DNA of 35,549 nucleotides. Origin: Deltaproteobacteria bacterium (GTDB taxonomy: Bacteria; Desulfobacterota; GWC2-55-46). The DNA is taken from contig JACRNO010000048.1 of NCBI GenBank assembly GCA_016234855.1, forward strand, positions 1-35,549. Reading direction: 5' to 3'. Of this stretch, positions 31,820 through 35,549 are shown one piece after another (within the stretch, counting starts at the first letter, position 1; every line of letters begins with the position of its first letter). The notes under the pieces were generated by a model, which ran no database searches, was not told where the DNA came from, and saw nothing but the letters and a program-made list of their open reading frames with translations. Made by a program: the position numbers and the translations under genes.

Positions 31820-32977
31820 TCATGCTATGGTCTTATAAAATTCCGCTGTCTTGCGTCCGATAGAATCCCAATCATAATGACGCTTCACATACTCAAGCCC
31901 GCAAGCGGCTATCTCGCCTGTGCGCTCAGGGTTGTCTATCACCCCTTTCATTGCATCGGCCATTGCCGCATGGTCGCCGTCAGGAAAGACATAACCGTTC
32001 TCACCGTCCTTGACAACCTCGGTCATACCCGGCAGATCGCTTACAATCACCGGACAGCCGTAACTCATGGCCATAAGAAGCACCGCGCTCTGATATATGC
32101 GCCTGTAAGGCTGAACTACGGCGTCGCAGGCGTAATAATAGAGGTCTACCCTGTCCTGAGGCACATAGCCCTTATGCCATATCACGTTAGCCGCCACGCC
32201 GACCTCATTTATCAACGCCTCATAATAAGCGGCATCATCCTTCCACGGCCTGCCCGCCACCAAAAGCCGCGCCTGCGGCACGCTCTTTTTAAGCTCACCC
32301 ATGGCGCGTATCGCCACGTCAAGCCCCTTCACCTTTTTTATCTGGCCGAAGAAAAGGAACAACGGCGCGTCAAGCGCAAGCCCCAGTTCGGCGCGCAAGG
32401 CCGCCTTCTCACGCTTTTTCCCTATGTATTCCAGAAAGTGCCCTTGTTTTATGACGGCCAACCTGACACCCTTGCCTGACAGGAGCTTGAGAGTCTCTGC
32501 CCTGCTGACCTCGTTATGGACGATAATCCCGTCAACCGAGCCAAGAACCCTTGATGAAAATCCACGGCTCCGTTTTTTATGGAACGATTCCACGTCATGC
32601 ACCGTGGCAACGACCTTCAGCCCGTAACTTCGCGCGAGCCTGACGGTCAGATATTCCATCACGCCTGTGTCGAAAAAATGGATGTGCGTTAGCTTGGAGC
32701 CGCTCTTACGCGCATCCGACAGACTTGCTCTCAGCGCCATGAACCACTTAAGCCCCCTTATTAGCGCATTCCCTTTGCCAAAGATGCCTTTGAACGACTC
32801 TATGACTTTAAGGCCCTGCGGGAGAAGCGGGCCCGCCTCGGATGTATAAAGCCTTACGCCGACGCCAGCATTCATCAAACCCTTACAGAGAGAAAAATCG
32901 TAATAGTCCATCCCGCCGTGCGCGCAAACAAGTTCTATCATGGCCACTTCAAAAGGCGCATCTTTTTTCACAATCAT
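31820..32977 (-). CDS. Glycosyltransferase family 4
   Basis: A 386-residue GT-B glycosyltransferase. The N-terminal half has ELVCAHGGMDYYDFSLCKGLMNAGVGVRLYTSE; the C-terminal half has FLFFGQIKKVKGLDVAIRAM, LLVAGRP, WHKGYVPQDRVDLYYYACDAVVQPY and GCPVIVSDLPGMTEVVKDGENGYVFPDGD, which contain the Glu residues that hold the nucleotide-sugar. It adds a sugar to the lipid-linked repeat unit in the cytoplasm; donor unknown. ATG at 32977 has GGAG about 4 nt upstream. It lies 29 bp after the first methyltransferase gene and 45 bp before the GH5 gene. Confidence 0.85.
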   Translation of the reverse strand: MIVKKDAPFEVAMIELVCAHGGMDYYDFSLCKGLMNAGVGVRLYTSEAGPLLPQGLKVIESFKGIFGKGNALIRGLKWFMALRASLSDARKSGSKLTHIHFFDTGVMEYLTVRLARSYGLKVVATVHDVESFHKKRSRGFSSRVLGSVDGIIVHNEVSRAETLKLLSGKGVRLAVIKQGHFLEYIGKKREKAALRAELGLALDAPLFLFFGQIKKVKGLDVAIRAMGELKKSVPQARLLVAGRPWKDDAAYYEALINEVGVAANVIWHKGYVPQDRVDLYYYACDAVVQPYRRIYQSAVLLMAMSYGCPVIVSDLPGMTEVVKDGENGYVFPDGDHAAMADAMKGVIDNPERTGEIAACGLEYVKRHYDWDSIGRKTAEFYKTIA

Positions 32978-33006
32978 CGTTCTCCACAAAATAACCGCTT
33001 ATCCTG

Positions 33007-33807
33007 TCACTTGCGGACTCTTGCCACCACAAGCCAACCTGCGCAATACCAACTGCTCGGGAATATCATTTTAAGCAGTCCGAGGCATAACATCCCGGCT
33101 CTATTCAACTCCCACATTCCACCGGATTTCTTTCTTAAGAAGAACCAGTCGCCGCACAGCCCCAAATGTCTATCATTCACCCACCGCTCATAATCGTCAA
33201 AACCCTCTTCAAGCGTCTCAAATCCCGCCTTCTCCACATAACCCCTCAACTCATCGGGTGTATACCTGTACTCCCAGAAAAATGCCTGCCGGTTGCGAAG
33301 CTTATTAAGCAGAAAATAGATATCGCGCACCGGATGCGCAATAAATCTCCTGAACGGAGTCAGTACAGGAACTGTAATGAACGCAAGTCCGCCCGGTTTA
33401 AGAACCCGAAAAGCCTCGCTCAACGCCTTTTCAGGCCCATCTTCAAAATGCTCGATTACCCCCAGGGAGACATACGCGTCAAAAGTGCCGTTCCCGTAGT
33501 CTATATTTGTGACGTCACCACGCACAACAGAGCTGCCCGGCGTGAAACTCTTCGCTCTTTTTACGACATCCTCTAAATACTCAAGACCAACGACGTCGTG
33601 CCCTCTGCGCTTGAACCACTCGCACCACGCGCCAAGCCCGCAACCAGCCTCAATGATTTTAGCCTTGCGCCCGGACAGATATTTATCAAAGACCGCAACC
33701 AAAGACCTTCCCGAGAAAGCGGCCAATTCACCGTCAAGTGTCCGGCCATCCCATTGCGTGTCATTCTGTACGTTCCCGGTCTTCGGGGAATAAAATCTAT
33801 AACTCAT
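33007..33807 (-). CDS. SAM-dependent methyltransferase
   Basis: A 266-residue class I methyltransferase. Motif I IIEAGCGLGAWCEWF (about 51-65) binds S-adenosylmethionine; VVGLEYLEDVVKRAK, SVVRGDVTNIDYGNGTFDAYVSLGVIEHF and RVLKPGGLAFITVPVL follow in family order. The C-terminal part adds basic/aromatic segments. In a polysaccharide locus it probably methylates a sugar or lipid-linked intermediate, but the substrate cannot be told. The next gene, a GT4, begins 29 bp after its stop. Confidence 0.85.
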   Translation of the reverse strand: MSYRFYSPKTGNVQNDTQWDGRTLDGELAAFSGRSLVAVFDKYLSGRKAKIIEAGCGLGAWCEWFKRRGHDVVGLEYLEDVVKRAKSFTPGSSVVRGDVTNIDYGNGTFDAYVSLGVIEHFEDGPEKALSEAFRVLKPGGLAFITVPVLTPFRRFIAHPVRDIYFLLNKLRNRQAFFWEYRYTPDELRGYVEKAGFETLEEGFDDYERWVNDRHLGLCGDWFFLRKKSGGMWELNRAGMLCLGLLKMIFPSSWYCAGWLVVARVRK

Positions 33808-34134
33808 GATATCCGGCCTGAGGCATAAGGAAGCCTGCGGTTAATTCCTCTTTCCGTAATTACGCGGGAAGCCATATCTTTCGCCTTCAATTCAACAAGT
33901 TGTCATAACCACGGCCCTCAAGCAAAAACAGATACAAGCCGCAAATCGACATGGCTTTCAATCCAGCCATCCGGCTTCAAACGACCCGGGAGATCGGATT
34001 ATGCCGCGCCGCCCGATACGCAACCCGCTGAAGTCATCTCAATATATCTACCGCATGACTGTCTCACGAACGCCGCATCGCGTCCATGCTCGTCAAGACA
34101 GGCATACCGGGGCGGCATTTAAGAACCATACGGG
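33808..34134. other. 327-bp gap in the polysaccharide locus
   Basis: No gene, clear promoter or repeat family member seen here. Short open frames overlap it on both strands but none resembles a known protein or has a good ribosome-binding site. Confidence 0.5.
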
Positions 34135-34884
34135 TCATTTCCTGCATTTTGCGGCCAGAAAAACCCCCGTCTTCGCGTTCCGGCATTTTCTCTCTTCGCG
34201 CTCGAGCTTGTACTCCTGCGCCAGAGAATTGATAAATCCGTATCTAACGCTGCTGTCCAGCCTTTTCAAGAAAAGCTCCACCGCATAATTACTCTTGAAT
34301 ATCGGGTAGACTTCTATATCCCTGAAGCCGGTCTTTTTAAGCAGGCTTTCGAGCTCTTCCCGCGTAAAATATTTTTCCACCGCATATTCCTTCCTGTGTC
34401 TTTCCCTTGCGCCGGCGTCATCGATATTACCAAGGGAGTCGACGGTTATAATCAGGCGTCCGCCTTTTTTAAGCGTCCGATAGGCTTCCTGCAACACCTC
34501 GGTATAGTTGGGGATATGTTCGATAACGCAGATACTGAGAACCTTGTCGAAGAAACCGTCCGCGAACCCGGCGTCCTCTATCCTGGTCTTGCGAATTTCG
34601 CAATTTGCCCTGCCACGCATACGCTCATTTATAAAATTCGCGATTGCGAGATCTTTATCAAAGATATCTATCCCTATTATCTTTCCGCACTTCCGCCCGA
34701 TAAGCACCGTCTGCCAGCCGGTCCCGCAGCCTATATCAAGAACGGTGTCGTCCCTGGAAAATTCAACGTCCTTAAAAAGTTCCCTGAATTCGTAAGTCTT
34801 CAAGGGATTCCTGAACGCATAAATATGAGGCAATATCCTTAAGGATATAAGCGCCCCTATAACCGTCTTTTTGAGTCCGTTCAT
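34135..34884 (-). CDS. SAM-dependent methyltransferase
   Basis: A 249-residue class I methyltransferase. Motif I VLDIGCGTGWQTVLIGRKCGKIIGIDIFDKDL, then DGFFDKVLSICVIEHIPNYTEVLQEAYRTLKKGGRLIITVDSLG. A C-terminal tail (VEKYFTREELESLLKKTGFRDIEVYPIF) is common in O-antigen and lipid-linked-sugar methyltransferases. The ATG at 34884 has GGAG six nucleotides upstream, so it is favoured over the in-frame ATGs further upstream (to 34935). It lies about 90 bp after the O-antigen ligase frame on the same strand. Different from the other methyltransferase beyond the shared motifs. Confidence 0.83.
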   Translation of the reverse strand: MNGLKKTVIGALISLRILPHIYAFRNPLKTYEFRELFKDVEFSRDDTVLDIGCGTGWQTVLIGRKCGKIIGIDIFDKDLAIANFINERMRGRANCEIRKTRIEDAGFADGFFDKVLSICVIEHIPNYTEVLQEAYRTLKKGGRLIITVDSLGNIDDAGARERHRKEYAVEKYFTREELESLLKKTGFRDIEVYPIFKSNYAVELFLKRLDSSVRYGFINSLAQEYKLEREERKCRNAKTGVFLAAKCRK

Positions 34885-34973
34885 CTTTGTCTCCATTATC
34901 ATTTTTGCGGCTGAATAACGCCGTTTAAACATCATCCGCGGCAGGCATATATATGCGGCAGTCAGACTTCACA

Positions 34974-35549
34974 TCAGCGCGTCGATCCCGCCTTCGCCGC
35001 CATATCCGTCCTCCTCTTGTGAATCCTTAAAAAGGCAAATACGCCAAAGATGACGGATATGAGGGCGACGGTATTCGTAGTTGTCACAAAAGCCGACCGG
35101 GCCATGACGGCAAAGGACATCGCCGTCATATATGCGGCAGCCGATAGGGCTACGCCGCTTATGAGGCCGTTTCCTGCATAGTCTTTATATACCCCAAGCG
35201 CGGTTTTAATGAATACGAGAATAAAGGCCAGCATGGCCAGAAGGCCAGGCAGGCCGGTCTTCACCAATAAAAAGAGGTAGTTGTTATGGAGGTAAAAACT
35301 ATCGCTTTTAAAGGCGAACGGCTTGTGATACTCGTACCCAAGACCATGGCCTATTACAGGAGAGGCCGCTATGGCCTTTATAGCCTGTTCGGTCTCGTAG
35401 ACCCTCCACTTGAGCGACATATCCGTCGATACCGCTTAAGTTGACATCATCCCGAATCTGTGAAGTATCGAGTCACTGAGGCCGGACATGTATATGAAGA
35501 TGACCACCGCCCCGCACGCCGCCGCAAGCAGCGGCAGCGTATGGAATCT
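34974..35549 (-). pseudogene. O-antigen ligase/polymerase, interrupted by in-frame stop, partial
   Basis: Reading down from the right edge, the frame gives a hydrophobic segment (LPLLAAACGAVVIFIYMSG) and SDSILHRFGMMST, then TAA at 35436-35438, then continues in the same frame as AVSTDMSLKWRVYETEQAIKAIAASPVIGHGLGYEY. These parts together match the C-terminal half of the O-antigen ligase/Wzy family (Arg-rich loop, SPVIGHGLG, HNNYLFLLVKTG, then three helices). The ORF from the ATG at 35420 lacks the N-terminal helices and could not work alone. So it is a gene broken by a nonsense codon, a read-through case, or a sequencing error. The 5' end is outside the window. Confidence 0.75.

Noticed and set aside
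34001-34288. Small plus-strand gene in the 33808-34134 gap
   Set aside because: The frame runs antisense into the methyltransferase gene, has no ribosome-binding site of note and no similarity.

Overview
This 35.5 kb window comes from a Gram-negative bacterium of moderately high GC content that I cannot name to species. Outer-membrane-barrel and lipoprotein genes, sigma-54 regulation, HD-GYP signalling, a pyrophosphate-type phosphofructokinase, and many palindromic intergenic repeats with a RAYT transposase suggest an uncultured Desulfobacterota/Nitrospirota-grade lineage. That placement is inference only.

Layout. 1-481: gene-free, packed with hairpins. 482-4855 (minus): PPi-type phosphofructokinase, a lipoprotein, a Mut7-C protein, CutA, a zinc-ribbon protein and an SH3/NlpC-P60 cell-wall hydrolase. 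5038-10501 (minus): sensor kinase, Crp/Fnr regulator, PgaB-like glycoside hydrolase, RadA. 10825-14192 (plus): a HEAT-repeat protein and an HD-GYP protein that share an N-terminal domain. 14290-15440 (minus): a lipoprotein and a membrane protein. 15649-19991 (minus): a fliF-fliG-fliH-fliI-fliJ operon. 20342-21760 (minus): an NtrC-family regulator. 22072-23187 (plus): an M29-like aminopeptidase. 23389-23874 (minus): a RAYT transposase flanked by REP elements. 23940-27835 (minus): a FecR-domain surface protein preceded by a TPR/beta-barrel outer-membrane protein. 28134-35549 (minus): an exopolysaccharide/O-antigen locus with an initiating sugar transferase, two glycosyltransferases, a GH5 hydrolase, two methyltransferases and an O-antigen ligase gene broken by an in-frame stop.

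The most unusual system is the fli operon. FliF has both membrane helices, the RBM1/RBM2 ring domains and the FliG-binding tail, but lacks the large RBM3/beta-collar region. FliG stops after its middle domain and has no torque-generating C-terminal domain. The export ATPase group FliH-FliI-FliJ looks complete. No fliE, fliK, fliM/N or export-gate gene is present in the window. A full-consensus sigma-54 promoter lies upstream of fliF, next to an NtrC-type activator gene that has its own full-consensus sigma-70 promoter. This looks like a reduced, coherently regulated flagellum-derived type III export base.

A second theme is small structured repeats: RAYT-type REP/BIME elements, a 29-bp palindromic insert that supplies stop codons and sits inside another repeat, paired hairpins with compensatory stem changes, and MITE-like elements with terminal inverted repeats.
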